A stretch of 29,467 bases of DNA from NCBI GenBank assembly GCA_052148155.1, contig JBKQIY010000115.1:1-29467 (forward strand), given 5' to 3'. Shown one piece after another: positions 8,336-16,426 of this stretch. The position numbers and the translations under genes are program-made. The stretch comes from JBBQER01 sp052148155 (GTDB taxonomy: Bacteria; Actinomycetota; Acidimicrobiia; IMCC26256; PALSA-610). Numbering within the stretch: the stretch's first letter is position 1; every line of letters begins with the position of its first letter. Below the pieces are notes generated by a model. That model saw only the letters and a list, made by a program, of their open reading frames with translations, did no database searches and was not told the origin of the DNA.

Positions 8336-10732
8336 TCAGTGCAGGCGCGCCACGCTCAGACCGGCGCGGGTGGCCGGCACGATGACGTTCCGGAACAGGC
8401 TCGTCGCGGCGATCTCGAAGCTGTGCCGCTCGGCGTACACGCGGGCGGCGGCAGCCAACTCGGCTCGTCGTTCGGGGTCTTGGAGCAGATCGGCGACGAC
8501 TGTGGCGAGTTCGCCCTCAGATACGGTCGATGGGACAGGAACGACTCCTGAGTCGGGAAGGTCGCGTCCGGCGCCGATGGCGGTCACGACAAGCACAGCT
8601 CCCGCTGCCAGACAGTCGGCCACGGCCGCCGATGACTCACCGTTGGCGGCGCGGCGCAGTTGTACGGCGACCGCGGCACAGTCGAGCCAGCGCGCGTATT
8701 CGACCGAGTTGACCGCGCCCGTCACCGTGACACGGTCGCCGACGCCAAGCGCGGCGGCCCGCGCCGTGACCTCGTTGCGATCCGCGTCGGCGCACGGTCC
8801 GACAAACACGAGTCGCGCGTCTGGACAACGCTTCAGCACCGCCGGCAGCGATGCGACGAGCAGCGAGTACTGCTTCACCTCGTTGACCACTCCGAAGCTT
8901 CCGACGATCGGTCCGCGGGCCTCAGCCGGCGTGGCGTCCTCGACCGGGTCGGGCATCCCGAACGGCACGACACAAACGCGTTCGGCGTCGCCAGCGCGGA
9001 CATCGAGGCGAACCCGATCAGCCGCGAATGCTGACATCACCACGAAGCGATCAGCCAGGGCGGCTACCTCGGCCGCCATCAGCACGCCGAGCCGCTCCGC
9101 TTCGTCGGGTGCGAGCCGGCCGCCGGTGCCGATGTCCGGGAGGAGGCCGTCGTACATCGCGTCGAGACAGGCCGCGAAGCCGCCAGGTACGGCGCCCGGT
9201 TCGTCGACACCGAACGCGTACAGGTCGATGAGCCGGACCTCGTGCGCGAGCACGATCCCCGACCGCCGACGGAGCTGCGCCAACGCGCCGGCGTGGTACT
9301 CGCTGTTGCCGAGGCAGTACACGACGCAGTCGTATCCGCCGCGTGCGCGTTCGTGATCAACCAGCCGCCGGACCGGCAACACCTCCACTCCTTCCGGCGC
9401 GCGCGCGGGTCCGAGTTCGGGATCCACTCGGTCGCATCCGTCGGCGAACGCGTGCAGGTCGCAGTGTTCGCGCAACGCGGCGAGCAAACGGTAGCTGTAG
9501 TCGGCGACTCCGCTTGCGGCAGGAGGCAGTGGGGTCACCATCGCGACCAATGGCCGACGCCGCGCTGCGGGTCGTGGGCGCGCCAACAGCTGTTCGTACG
9601 CGCCGGCGACGCGGTCGGCAACCGAGTCCCATCCCGGCAGCGGCCGCCGGGCCTGGGCGTCGAGCATTGCGCGCCTCGAATCGTCGGTCAACGCCCGCTC
9701 GATCGCGGTTGCGATCGCGTCGTCGCTGTCCGGGTCGAACCTCGCCTCGGGCACGAGAAGTTCCGCAACGGCGGACGTGTTCGAGCCGATCGTGCGGGCC
9801 CCGCATGCCAGCGCCTCGGCGATCGGGAGCCCGTAACCCTCATACAGCGACGGGAACACGAACAGGTCGGTCGACTGGTACAGCAGCTGCAACACGCCGT
9901 CGGGAACGAAGCCGGGAAGGAGCAGCCGCGACTCGATTCCGGCGGCTCGCGCGAGGTGCACGAGGTAGTCGCGGGTCCCGTCGTCGACTTTGCACACCAT
10001 CACCAGCTGCCACTCATTGCGCACCGACTCGGGCAAACGTGCCCACGCACGAAACAGACCGTGGAAGTTCTTCCGGTCGTCCATACCCGCGGTGTACAAC
10101 ACGAACCGTGCTTCGAGTCCAGGTACGGCCGCACGCGCCGCGGTCCCCGCCTCGCCCGCGACTGCGGCGCGCCGGTACGACCTGGAGGCAGCAGCACCCA
10201 CGACGACGATCCGTTCGTCGGGGATGTGTAAACGCTCGACCGCGTCGCGGGCCGTCGTTTCGGAAATCGCGAAGATCGCGTCGGCGGCACGCACGAGTTC
10301 GATCCGGGCGCGATAGCGGCGGCGGAGGCCGGGATCGGCAAGGTAGCGCTCGGAGAAAATCTCGGGGATGAGGTCGTACAGCGTGACGACGAGGCGCAGG
10401 CCGCTCGTCGCGGCGGCCGCCGGCCACAGCCGCGAGATCGGAACGTCGAGCTCGAATGGCGACGCAACATGCAGCAGGCGTGCGCCATCGCCGAGCCCGA
10501 GATCGCCGCGGTCGCTGTACGAAAGCCGGCCGCTTGCGACGAGCGGTTCGACCGAGCCGGGCGGCGGCAGGTCGGGATTGAGCAAGAAGCTATGGACAAG
10601 CGGACGGTGCGTGCGCCACAGCGCGGCGGCAAGTTCCGCCGTGTAGCGGGCGACGCCCCGGTCCCGGTGGCTCGTGCTCTGGGTTGCCTGAACGTCGAAC
10701 AGGACGGGACCCGGCACCGCGGATGTCGTCAC
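8336..10732 (-). CDS. Double-headed GT4 glycosyltransferase (two GT-B modules)
   Basis: The 798-residue product holds two complete GT4 modules in tandem. Module one (about 1-385) has the N-terminal loop RDRGVARYT, VTLYDLIPEIF, then YTAGMDDRKNF and FPSLYEGYGLPIAEALACG with the E-x7-E pair at 298 and 306. A basic Pro/Ala/Arg linker (RPRPAARRRP) leads to module two (about 394-798), which restarts with MVTPLPPAASGVADYSYRL and contains FGVVNEVKQYSLLV and RRAANGESSAAVADCLAAG. That last motif keeps the first Glu but has no second one at the usual place, as in one known GT4 subgroup. Fusions like this typically add alternating or consecutive sugars. GTG 10732 overlaps the stop of the 83-residue gene by four bases, so it is the last gene of the export operon. 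Confidence 0.9.
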   Translation of the reverse strand: MTTSAVPGPVLFDVQATQSTSHRDRGVARYTAELAAALWRTHRPLVHSFLLNPDLPPPGSVEPLVASGRLSYSDRGDLGLGDGARLLHVASPFELDVPISRLWPAAAATSGLRLVVTLYDLIPEIFSERYLADPGLRRRYRARIELVRAADAIFAISETTARDAVERLHIPDERIVVVGAAASRSYRRAAVAGEAGTAARAAVPGLEARFVLYTAGMDDRKNFHGLFRAWARLPESVRNEWQLVMVCKVDDGTRDYLVHLARAAGIESRLLLPGFVPDGVLQLLYQSTDLFVFPSLYEGYGLPIAEALACGARTIGSNTSAVAELLVPEARFDPDSDDAIATAIERALTDDSRRAMLDAQARRPLPGWDSVADRVAGAYEQLLARPRPAARRRPLVAMVTPLPPAASGVADYSYRLLAALREHCDLHAFADGCDRVDPELGPARAPEGVEVLPVRRLVDHERARGGYDCVVYCLGNSEYHAGALAQLRRRSGIVLAHEVRLIDLYAFGVDEPGAVPGGFAACLDAMYDGLLPDIGTGGRLAPDEAERLGVLMAAEVAALADRFVVMSAFAADRVRLDVRAGDAERVCVVPFGMPDPVEDATPAEARGPIVGSFGVVNEVKQYSLLVASLPAVLKRCPDARLVFVGPCADADRNEVTARAAALGVGDRVTVTGAVNSVEYARWLDCAAVAVQLRRAANGESSAAVADCLAAGAVLVVTAIGAGRDLPDSGVVPVPSTVSEGELATVVADLLQDPERRAELAAAARVYAERHSFEIAATSLFRNVIVPATRAGLSVARLH

Positions 10733-10980
10733 GGACGGGCGCGCAGCTCGTGGAGTTCGTCTTGCATTCGCTCGACTTGCGCGCCGAGCACCGCGAGCCG
10801 CTGTCCGAGTACGGCGACCGCCTCCGCTTCCGCGTCGAACCGGTCGGTGAGCAAACGGGCGAGCTCGGTCAGTGCGCGCACGACCTGCTCTTGGCGCACG
10901 TAGTGCGGAGCCAGCACATCATCGAGCTTGCGCACGGCCTTCGGTCGGACGTAACCCTTGACGCGCTGCACTACCGACAT
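10729..10980 (-). CDS. Small coiled-coil protein in the ABC export operon
   Basis: From ATG 10980 this is 83 residues. A basic N-terminal helix (VQRVKGYVRPKAVRKLDDVL) leads to a long heptad-rich coiled coil ending VERMQDELHELRARP. There are no membrane segments or catalytic motifs. GGGAGA sits four bases before ATG 10980; the frame extends to a TTG at 11010 that would add ten unlikely residues. It lies between Wzt and the double-headed glycosyltransferase and its stop overlaps the next start by four bases. It resembles in style the helical part of the methyltransferase at 3621-4835 and the protein at 4883-5410. A scaffold between enzymes and exporter is a reasonable guess, not shown. Confidence 0.7.
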   Translation of the reverse strand: MSVVQRVKGYVRPKAVRKLDDVLAPHYVRQEQVVRALTELARLLTDRFDAEAEAVAVLGQRLAVLGAQVERMQDELHELRARP

Positions 10981-11035
10981 CACATCTCCCGTCGCGCTCG
11001 GGCCAAGCAACGCGGGAGCATACCGTGCAGTTCTT

Positions 11036-12325
11036 TCAGGAGCCGCTGCCTTCGACGCGTTCGGCGACCGGCGTACCGAAACGCACTTCGAGCGGGAGCG
11101 AAACCAGGCCGGCAGTACGTGCCGGGTTCATCACCGAGAACTGATATTGCTGATCGCGCCAGTCGTACACGGTTCCTTCGTCGGTTGTCTGGATCGCCAA
11201 CGTGACGAGATACGTACCATCGAGCAACGGCACATGTTCGAAGTCAAAGGTGACTTCGCCGTCGCCGTCGGCGATCGGAACTGGCACGTCAATAATTTTG
11301 GTGTTGGCGCCGAAGATGTTGTTGCCGTCTTCGTCGTGTATCGCAATGCCGAACAACAGGTCGTCGGTGGGCTCGTCGGCATGGTACGAAACGTGGATCG
11401 ACATCGCTTCGTCGGGGAGCAACCACTGCCGGCCGACGAGCGCGCCCGGGTGCTCGATCACGACGTTGGTGACCTTCACGCGGTGGTTCGCGGCGGCCGC
11501 CATCACATGCCCGTGCGACGCGTGGTCGCCGGTTTCTTCGGCGGCGGCCGCGTCCGCGGCATGGACGGCTTCGATCGTCGGGTCGGCCAGGCCCGAATGT
11601 TGCAGCGTCTCCCGGAAGGTACGAATCGCTTCGCCCGACGGGGCATCGGCGACGAGTTCGCCGTGGTCGAGCACGAGTCCGCGTTCACATACCTTGCGTA
11701 TGAGATCCGGAGCGTGCGTCACGAACAAGATCGTGCGGCCCTGACGTTGGAACTCGGCGACGCGCTCGACGCACTTGCGCTGGAACGCCTCGTCCCCGAC
11801 CGAGAGCACTTCGTCGACGAGCAAGATGTCAGGGTCGACGTTGACCGCGACCGCGAACCCGAGCCGGATGTACATGCCGGACGAGTAGTGGCGTACCTGC
11901 ATGTCGATGAATTTGTCGAGCTCCGAGAACGCCACGATCTCGTCGAACACCCGGACGATGTCGCGCTTCGACAGGCCGAGGATCGCCGCGTTCATGAACA
12001 CGTTCTCGCGACCGGTGAGTTCTGGATGGAATCCCGCGCCCAGCTCGAGCAGGGCGGCGAGGCGGCCCCGGGTGACGATCTCGCCCTCGTTTGGCTGCAG
12101 GATCCCGGCAACGCACTTCAACAGGGTCGACTTGCCCGAGCCGTTGTGCCCGAGGATCCCGACTGTCGTGCCCGTCTCGATGTCGATGTCGATGTCGTTC
12201 AACGCAACGAAGTCTTCGAACGGGATACGTCCGAAGTTGATCACCTTCTCCTTCAACGACGAGTAGTGCTCGTGATAGAGGCGGAAGTGTTTCGAGACGT
12301 GACGGATTTCGATTGCGGCGGCCAT
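11036..12325 (-). CDS. wzt: ABC transporter ATP-binding protein Wzt with C-terminal glycan-recognition-type domain
   Basis: The 429-residue protein energises export of a finished polysaccharide across the inner membrane. Its ATPase domain has Walker A GHNGSGKST at 59-67, the degenerate signature YSSGMYIRLGFAVA, Walker B ILLVDEVLSVGD and switch His in FVTHA; the altered signature is normal for Wzt/TagH proteins. After an acidic linker about 140 C-terminal residues (from VKVTNVVIE through LFGIAIHDEDGNNIFG to YQFSVMN) form the beta-rich domain that in E. coli O8/O9a Wzt binds the capped end of the glycan. This predicts a capped chain as substrate. ATG 12325 follows GAGGAG with eight bases between, and that ribosome binding site lies inside the last codons of wzm. 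Confidence 0.93.
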   Translation of the reverse strand: MAAAIEIRHVSKHFRLYHEHYSSLKEKVINFGRIPFEDFVALNDIDIDIETGTTVGILGHNGSGKSTLLKCVAGILQPNEGEIVTRGRLAALLELGAGFHPELTGRENVFMNAAILGLSKRDIVRVFDEIVAFSELDKFIDMQVRHYSSGMYIRLGFAVAVNVDPDILLVDEVLSVGDEAFQRKCVERVAEFQRQGRTILFVTHAPDLIRKVCERGLVLDHGELVADAPSGEAIRTFRETLQHSGLADPTIEAVHAADAAAAEETGDHASHGHVMAAAANHRVKVTNVVIEHPGALVGRQWLLPDEAMSIHVSYHADEPTDDLLFGIAIHDEDGNNIFGANTKIIDVPVPIADGDGEVTFDFEHVPLLDGTYLVTLAIQTTDEGTVYDWRDQQYQFSVMNPARTAGLVSLPLEVRFGTPVAERVEGSGS

Positions 12326-12327
12326 GG

Positions 12328-13251
12328 CTAGAGCTCCTCAGCGAAGTTCGCTTCGCTGCGACCGAACACGTAGATCCCGATCGCGAGCAGAATAAAACCG
12401 ACGGCGAACGAGTAGCCCAGGTAGCCCAGGTAGATGTTCATATGCCAGTGGGGAAGGATTCCGTTCAGCTTCTTCCCGGGCGGGTTGATGATCTTCGCGT
12501 TGTCCAGCTTGCGGTAGATCGCGCGTTGGAAGATCAACACGATCGGCGTGACCGGGTTGAGGAGGTAGACGTGCTTGAACCAGCCACCAGGACGGCGGTC
12601 GATGGTCATGAAGCCGTACACGATCGGCGTCACCCAGAACCACGCGAGGAGTGCAAGCTCGAGGAAGTGCTGGGTGTCTCGGAGGTACACGTTGGTCGCA
12701 CTCAGCAGGATCCCGAGTGCGCCGGTGAGGAGCATCAGCGCGAGCAGCGCGAGTGGCAGCAGCGCCATGTACGACCAAGCGACGGGTCGCAAGATGAGCA
12801 ACAGCACAGCGAACAGCACCAAGCTCTGCAAGAAGAAGTGCACGAGCATGCTGCCGATCGCGGCCAGCGGCAGGATCTCGCGCGGGAACGCAACCTTCTT
12901 GACGAGCCCTGCGTTGCCTACGACCGATCCGCAGGCCGCGGCCAGGCCGGAGGAGAAGAAGTTCCAGACGAGCAGGCCGGACAGCAAGAAGATCGGGAAG
13001 TCCGGAACACCTGAGCCCAGGATCTTCACGAACGCGACGTAGAAGACAATGAGGTAGAGGAGCGGGTTCAGCAGGGACCACGCGAACCCCAAGATGCTGT
13101 TCTTGTACTTGACCTTGAGCTCTTTGCGGGTCATCGACACGAGCAGTTCGTGGTAGGTGATGATCCGCCGGAAACGTTCGAGCACGGACGTACGGGGTCG
13201 AACGACGCGTGCGTGTGCGACACGCGGGGCACGCGCGGCCGGTTCTGGCAT
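12328..13251 (-). CDS. wzm: ABC-2 type polysaccharide export permease Wzm
   Basis: From ATG 13251 the product is 307 residues, slightly long for the family because of a basic cytoplasmic N-terminus (RVVRPRTSVLERFRRI). Then comes the family hallmark ELKVKYKNSILGFAW, six predicted membrane helices, FPREILP after the second helix, and YLRDTQHF before the fifth. It forms the channel for the glycan with Wzt. The frame stays open upstream to 13557, but that would overlap the preceding gene by about 300 bases. ATG 13284 would overlap it by 23. No good ribosome binding site is visible at either ATG. The stop TAG is two bases before wzt. Confidence 0.92.
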   Translation of the reverse strand: MPEPAARAPRVAHARVVRPRTSVLERFRRIITYHELLVSMTRKELKVKYKNSILGFAWSLLNPLLYLIVFYVAFVKILGSGVPDFPIFLLSGLLVWNFFSSGLAAACGSVVGNAGLVKKVAFPREILPLAAIGSMLVHFFLQSLVLFAVLLLILRPVAWSYMALLPLALLALMLLTGALGILLSATNVYLRDTQHFLELALLAWFWVTPIVYGFMTIDRRPGGWFKHVYLLNPVTPIVLIFQRAIYRKLDNAKIINPPGKKLNGILPHWHMNIYLGYLGYSFAVGFILLAIGIYVFGRSEANFAEEL

Positions 13252-13261
13252 AACGGGCAAG

Positions 13262-14017
13262 TTAGCCGACGGTACCCCCTCCATCTGGGTTCGGGCCGTG
13301 CTGCACACGGAGGCGAGCACGAACCGGACGGTGATCCGAAGGTGTCGGTGCGAGCACTTCGCCTGACAGGACGGTGATGTCGTCCCGGACGAGAATGTGG
13401 TCGATCTGGCTGTGCGGCCTGTGCGCGGGATATGTCCTGCCGCGCAGCGCGCGGTGCCAGCCAGGAAGTACGGCCAAGACTCCCGGACCCCACAGGTTGA
13501 AATCGCCGGCCACGATCGCGGTCCGCTCTTGTGTCGGGAGCTGAGGGCGTAACGCACGAAGATGGCGCATCGGAGCGAGCTTCCACAGTTTCGAGGAGAC
13601 GTGGACGCCCACCAAATCGACGTCCGTTCCCTCGACGTCGATCGTGCACATCAATGCGGAACGGTCACCGCCTGCGTCGCGCGGGATTCGGCCGATAGGA
13701 AGCTCGCGGCGCGCGCGTATTGGAAACCGCGAGCAGATCGCGATCTCCCACCGCCCTTCGCCGGGGACGTCGTACCTCGGTCGAAAGCCGCCGAGGGTCA
13801 GTGTGGAAAGTTCGAGCGATTCGATGCGGTAACCGTCGTCGGTCAAATCGTCGAGCACACCCTGGCCGTCGTGCCGGCGAAACGACTCGACCACGACCAC
13901 GAGATCGGCGTCGAAGCCGCGCACGACCTGCGCGACATCGAACCGCTCTCGGCGGAGTGCACCGAAGCGGCCTACGCCCCAGTGGGCGTTGAACGAGGCG
14001 AGGGTGAAATCGGTCAG
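13262..14017 (-). CDS. Endonuclease/exonuclease/phosphatase family hydrolase with no ordinary start codon
   Basis: The recognisable residues are metal-binding Asn in LASFNAHWG, Glu in DLVVVVES, GVHVSS, AGDFNLWG, QIDHILV and the SDHRPV end. That is a full catalytic set for the Mg-dependent phosphoesterase fold shared by DNase I, exonuclease III and inositol phosphatases. The ordinary start at GTG 13924 would remove the FNAHWG strand and its Asn. Reading upstream, the frame stays open only to a TGA at 14030-14032 and offers no ATG, GTG or TTG. CTG 14017 is the only near-cognate start and gives 251 residues. Either CTG is used or a sequence error hides the start. It heads the wzm-wzt operon, ending ten bases before wzm. 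Its substrate is unknown, and a lipid-linked or nucleotide-sugar phosphoester is possible. Confidence 0.75.
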   Translation of the reverse strand: MTDFTLASFNAHWGVGRFGALRRERFDVAQVVRGFDADLVVVVESFRRHDGQGVLDDLTDDGYRIESLELSTLTLGGFRPRYDVPGEGRWEIAICSRFPIRARRELPIGRIPRDAGGDRSALMCTIDVEGTDVDLVGVHVSSKLWKLAPMRHLRALRPQLPTQERTAIVAGDFNLWGPGVLAVLPGWHRALRGRTYPAHRPHSQIDHILVRDDITVLSGEVLAPTPSDHRPVRARLRVQHGPNPDGGGTVG

Positions 14018-14060
14018 ACGATCAGCGTGTCAGAAAATGAGGGTGTTCAGATGCCACCGC

Positions 14061-15191
14061 TCAGATGCCGATGCGTTGTGCCAACAATTCGCGGTGATAC
14101 GTCGGGTCGCCGAGGTAGATCTCGGAGCTCTTGGCGCGCTTGAAGTACAGGTGCGCAGGATGCTCCCAAGTGAACCCAATGCCGCCGTGGATCTGGATGT
14201 TCTCGGCAGCCGCGTGGAAGTAGGCCTCCGAGCAGTACGCCTTCGACAGTGCGGCGACGACGGGGAGTTCATCGTTGTCCTCGGCTGCAGCCCACGCGGC
14301 GTAGTAGGCGGCCGACTTGCCGGACTCGACCTCGAGCAGCATGTCGGCGCATTTGTGCTTGATCGCCTGAAACGACCCGATCGGCCGCCCGAACTGCACA
14401 CGCACCTTCGCGTACTCGACCGACATTTCCAACACTCGCTGGGCGCCGCCCATCATCTCGTTGGCCAGGGCTACGGCCGCCTGGTCGAGGACCTTCGAGA
14501 AGGCAGGCCAGCCGGTTCCCGGCGTACCGAGCGGCGACGCCGCGACATCGGTGAATTCGAGTTTCGCCTGCTTGCGAGTCGTGTCCATCGTCTGGAGCGG
14601 GGTCCGGGTCAGGCCGGCTGCGTCGCCGGCGACCGTGAAGAACGAGATGCCATCGGTGCCGGTAGTGCCGGCGACGCGCGCGACAACGATGATCTGGTCG
14701 GCGATGTGTCCATCGATCACGAACATCTTCTCGCCGCTGAGGGTGTAGCCGTCGCCCGACTTGTTCGCTTCCATCGTGATCCCGGCCGCGTCCCACTTTC
14801 CGGACGGCTCCGTGAACGCAAGTGCGGCGATCGTGTCTCCCGACGCAATGCCTGGGAGCAGCGCCTGCTTGTCGGCGTCGGTTCCCGCGTTGAGGATCGC
14901 ATTGGCGGCGAGCACGACGGACGAGAAATACGGTGCGCAGAGCAGGACGCGGCCCATCTCCTCGAGCACGATGCCAAGCTCGATGAAGGTGAATCCCTGA
15001 CCCCCGAACTCTTCGGGTATCGCGAGTCCTTGGAGCATGAGCTCCTGACCCATCTGCTTCCACACCGCGGGATCAAAGCCCTCGGTTGTCTCCATCAAAC
15101 GGCGTACTTCCGTCTCAGGCGACTTGGCTTCCAGGAACTGCCGCACAGCACGCCGCAGTTCTTCTTGCTCCTCGGAGAAGGCGAAGTTCAC
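14061..15191 (-). CDS. Acyl-CoA dehydrogenase, shorter subunit of a two-gene pair
   Basis: This 376-residue flavoprotein oxidises an acyl-CoA at the alpha-beta bond. Visible marks are the N-terminal helical FSEEQEELRRAVRQFL, the substrate/FAD strand ALAFTEPSGKWD, the dehydrogenase signature region EYAKVRVQFGRPIGSFQAIKH and the C-terminal IQIHGGIGFTWEHPAHLYFKR. Pairs of dissimilar adjacent acyl-CoA dehydrogenase genes in actinobacteria often form alpha2-beta2 enzymes for steroid side chains or branched acyl groups (FadE28/29-like), and I infer the same here. GTG 15191 is preceded by AGGAGA with eight bases between. It lies 15 bases after the upstream dehydrogenase, so the two are one operon. 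The substrate is not visible. Confidence 0.9.
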   Translation of the reverse strand: MNFAFSEEQEELRRAVRQFLEAKSPETEVRRLMETTEGFDPAVWKQMGQELMLQGLAIPEEFGGQGFTFIELGIVLEEMGRVLLCAPYFSSVVLAANAILNAGTDADKQALLPGIASGDTIAALAFTEPSGKWDAAGITMEANKSGDGYTLSGEKMFVIDGHIADQIIVVARVAGTTGTDGISFFTVAGDAAGLTRTPLQTMDTTRKQAKLEFTDVAASPLGTPGTGWPAFSKVLDQAAVALANEMMGGAQRVLEMSVEYAKVRVQFGRPIGSFQAIKHKCADMLLEVESGKSAAYYAAWAAAEDNDELPVVAALSKAYCSEAYFHAAAENIQIHGGIGFTWEHPAHLYFKRAKSSEIYLGDPTYHRELLAQRIGI

Positions 15192-15206
15192 GATGTGTTT
15201 CTCCTG

Positions 15207-16394
15207 TTAGCGGGGCTCGCGTGGAAGTCCCAGCACGCGCTCACCGATGATGTTGTGTTGGATTTCGCTCGAGCCGGCGTAGATCGTCTCCGCGCGGCTC
15301 GCCATGAAGATTCTGTGCAAATCATCGAGCTCGTAGGTGCCGGCGCCGGAATGATTGACAAGGAGCGCGTCGGCGCCGATGACGTCGATGGCCGTCTCGC
15401 CGAAGCGTCGATGCCAGCTCGTCCAAAATAACTTGCCGACACTCGCTTCTGGGCCGAGCTCGCCTCTGTGCAGCATGTTCGTCAGCATGCGCATCCCGTT
15501 GAAACGCATGACCTGCAAGCCGATGTACCGGTTCGCCAACTCGTCGCGCAGGATCGGATCGTCGGATACGCCCCGCTTGCGCGCCACGTCGACCAGCTCG
15601 GCGAATTCGTGCTCGAATGCGAGCTGTTGCGACAAGAACGCGGTGCCGCGCTCGAAGCCGAGCGTCGCCATCGCGACCTTCCAGCCGTCGCCCACCGCAC
15701 CGAGCACGTTCTCCTTGGCTGTGCGTGCGCCGTCGAAGAACACCTCGTTGAACTCGGCGCTCCCGGTCATCTGGCGTAGCGGCCGCACGTCGATGCCCGG
15801 TTGGTGCATCGGGCACAAAAGGTACGACAGGCCGTGGTGCGACGAAGACTCGGGATCTGTTCGGCACACGACGAAGCACCAGTCGGCACGGTGGGCGAGC
15901 GTGGTCCACACCTTCTGACCGGTAATGACCCACTGGTCGCCGTCGAGGACCGCGCGCGTTTGGATGTTCGCGAGATCGCTCCCGGCATTCGGTTCGGAAA
16001 ATCCCTGGCACCACAGCTCATCGACCGACTGGATCTTCGGCAGGAACCGACGTTTTTGCTCGTCGGTGCCGAACTGGATGAGCGTCGGAGCGAACAAACC
16101 CTCACCGAAAAACGAGACCCGCGACGGAGCGTTCGCCCGCGCGTACTCCTCGTTGAAGATCACCTGCAGCGAGAAAGGCAACGCACGGCCGCCGTACTCC
16201 TCGGGCCACGACATGCCCACCCAGCGGTCGGCGCCCAGCACGTGCTCCCACTCGAGGCGGACATCCCAGCCGGTCTCGTCGGCCGGGCCGCCGCCTGGGC
16301 CAAGCGCCGCGAACTCGCCGGTGAGATGGTCGGCGAGCCAGGCGCGCACCTGGGCACGAAAGGCCGCCTCATCGGAGGTGTCGCGGAAGTCCAT
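15207..16394 (-). CDS. Acyl-CoA dehydrogenase, longer subunit of a two-gene pair
   Basis: From ATG 16394 the product is 395 residues, normal for the family. It has MSWPEEYGG, the FAD/substrate signature CQGFSEPNAGSDLANIQT, KVWTTLAHRADWC and the C-terminal signature AGSSEIQHNIIGERVLGLPR. The open frame extends to 16502, but those 36 residues are Arg/Ser-rich, unlike the family, and would cover the promoter and operator at 16405-16426. The gene is first in a two-gene operon with the dehydrogenase at 14061-15191. The pair probably assembles as one heteromeric enzyme using an electron-transfer flavoprotein. The substrate could be a steroid, branched or medium acyl-CoA. The putative repressor site upstream suggests induction by a CoA thioester. 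Confidence 0.9.
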   Translation of the reverse strand: MDFRDTSDEAAFRAQVRAWLADHLTGEFAALGPGGGPADETGWDVRLEWEHVLGADRWVGMSWPEEYGGRALPFSLQVIFNEEYARANAPSRVSFFGEGLFAPTLIQFGTDEQKRRFLPKIQSVDELWCQGFSEPNAGSDLANIQTRAVLDGDQWVITGQKVWTTLAHRADWCFVVCRTDPESSSHHGLSYLLCPMHQPGIDVRPLRQMTGSAEFNEVFFDGARTAKENVLGAVGDGWKVAMATLGFERGTAFLSQQLAFEHEFAELVDVARKRGVSDDPILRDELANRYIGLQVMRFNGMRMLTNMLHRGELGPEASVGKLFWTSWHRRFGETAIDVIGADALLVNHSGAGTYELDDLHRIFMASRAETIYAGSSEIQHNIIGERVLGLPREPR

Positions 16395-16404
16395 GCCGAG
16401 CGGG

Positions 16405-16410
16405 ACGCTA
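16405..16410 (-). promoter_or_regulatory. Predicted -10 element of the acyl-CoA dehydrogenase operon
   Basis: On the minus strand this reads TAGCGT, ten bases before ATG 16394. There is no ribosome binding site before the ATG, so the message should have a very short leader or none. Confidence 0.4.
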
Positions 16411-16412
16411 CT

Positions 16413-16426
16413 TGACCGACCGGTCA
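16413..16426. promoter_or_regulatory. Candidate TetR-family operator, imperfect palindrome
   Basis: The 14 bases TGACCGACCGGTCA form an inverted repeat with six of seven positions symmetric. It lies 2 bp upstream of the predicted -10 hexamer, where a bound repressor would block RNA polymerase. GACCG/CGGTC palindromes of this kind are common targets of actinobacterial TetR regulators of acyl-CoA metabolism. No regulator gene is in the window next to it, so the protein would be encoded elsewhere. Confidence 0.5.

Noticed and set aside
12175..12200. Tandem 6-base repeat in wzt
   Set aside because: It encodes an alternating Asp-Ile strand (DIDIDIE), which is normal before Walker A.
10958..12331. 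457-codon plus-strand frame opposite wzt
   Set aside because: Antisense to a complete Wzt with all ATPase motifs; the peptide is rich in Arg, Val and Asp with no domain.
12415..12436. Tandem 9-base repeat (TAGCCCAGG) near the 3' end of wzm
   Set aside because: Explained by the repeated codons for Tyr-Leu-Gly in the last membrane helix; no independent function needed.
13989..15431. 480-codon plus-strand frame opposite the acyl-CoA dehydrogenases
   Set aside because: Opposite strand of clear dehydrogenase genes; no recognisable domain.
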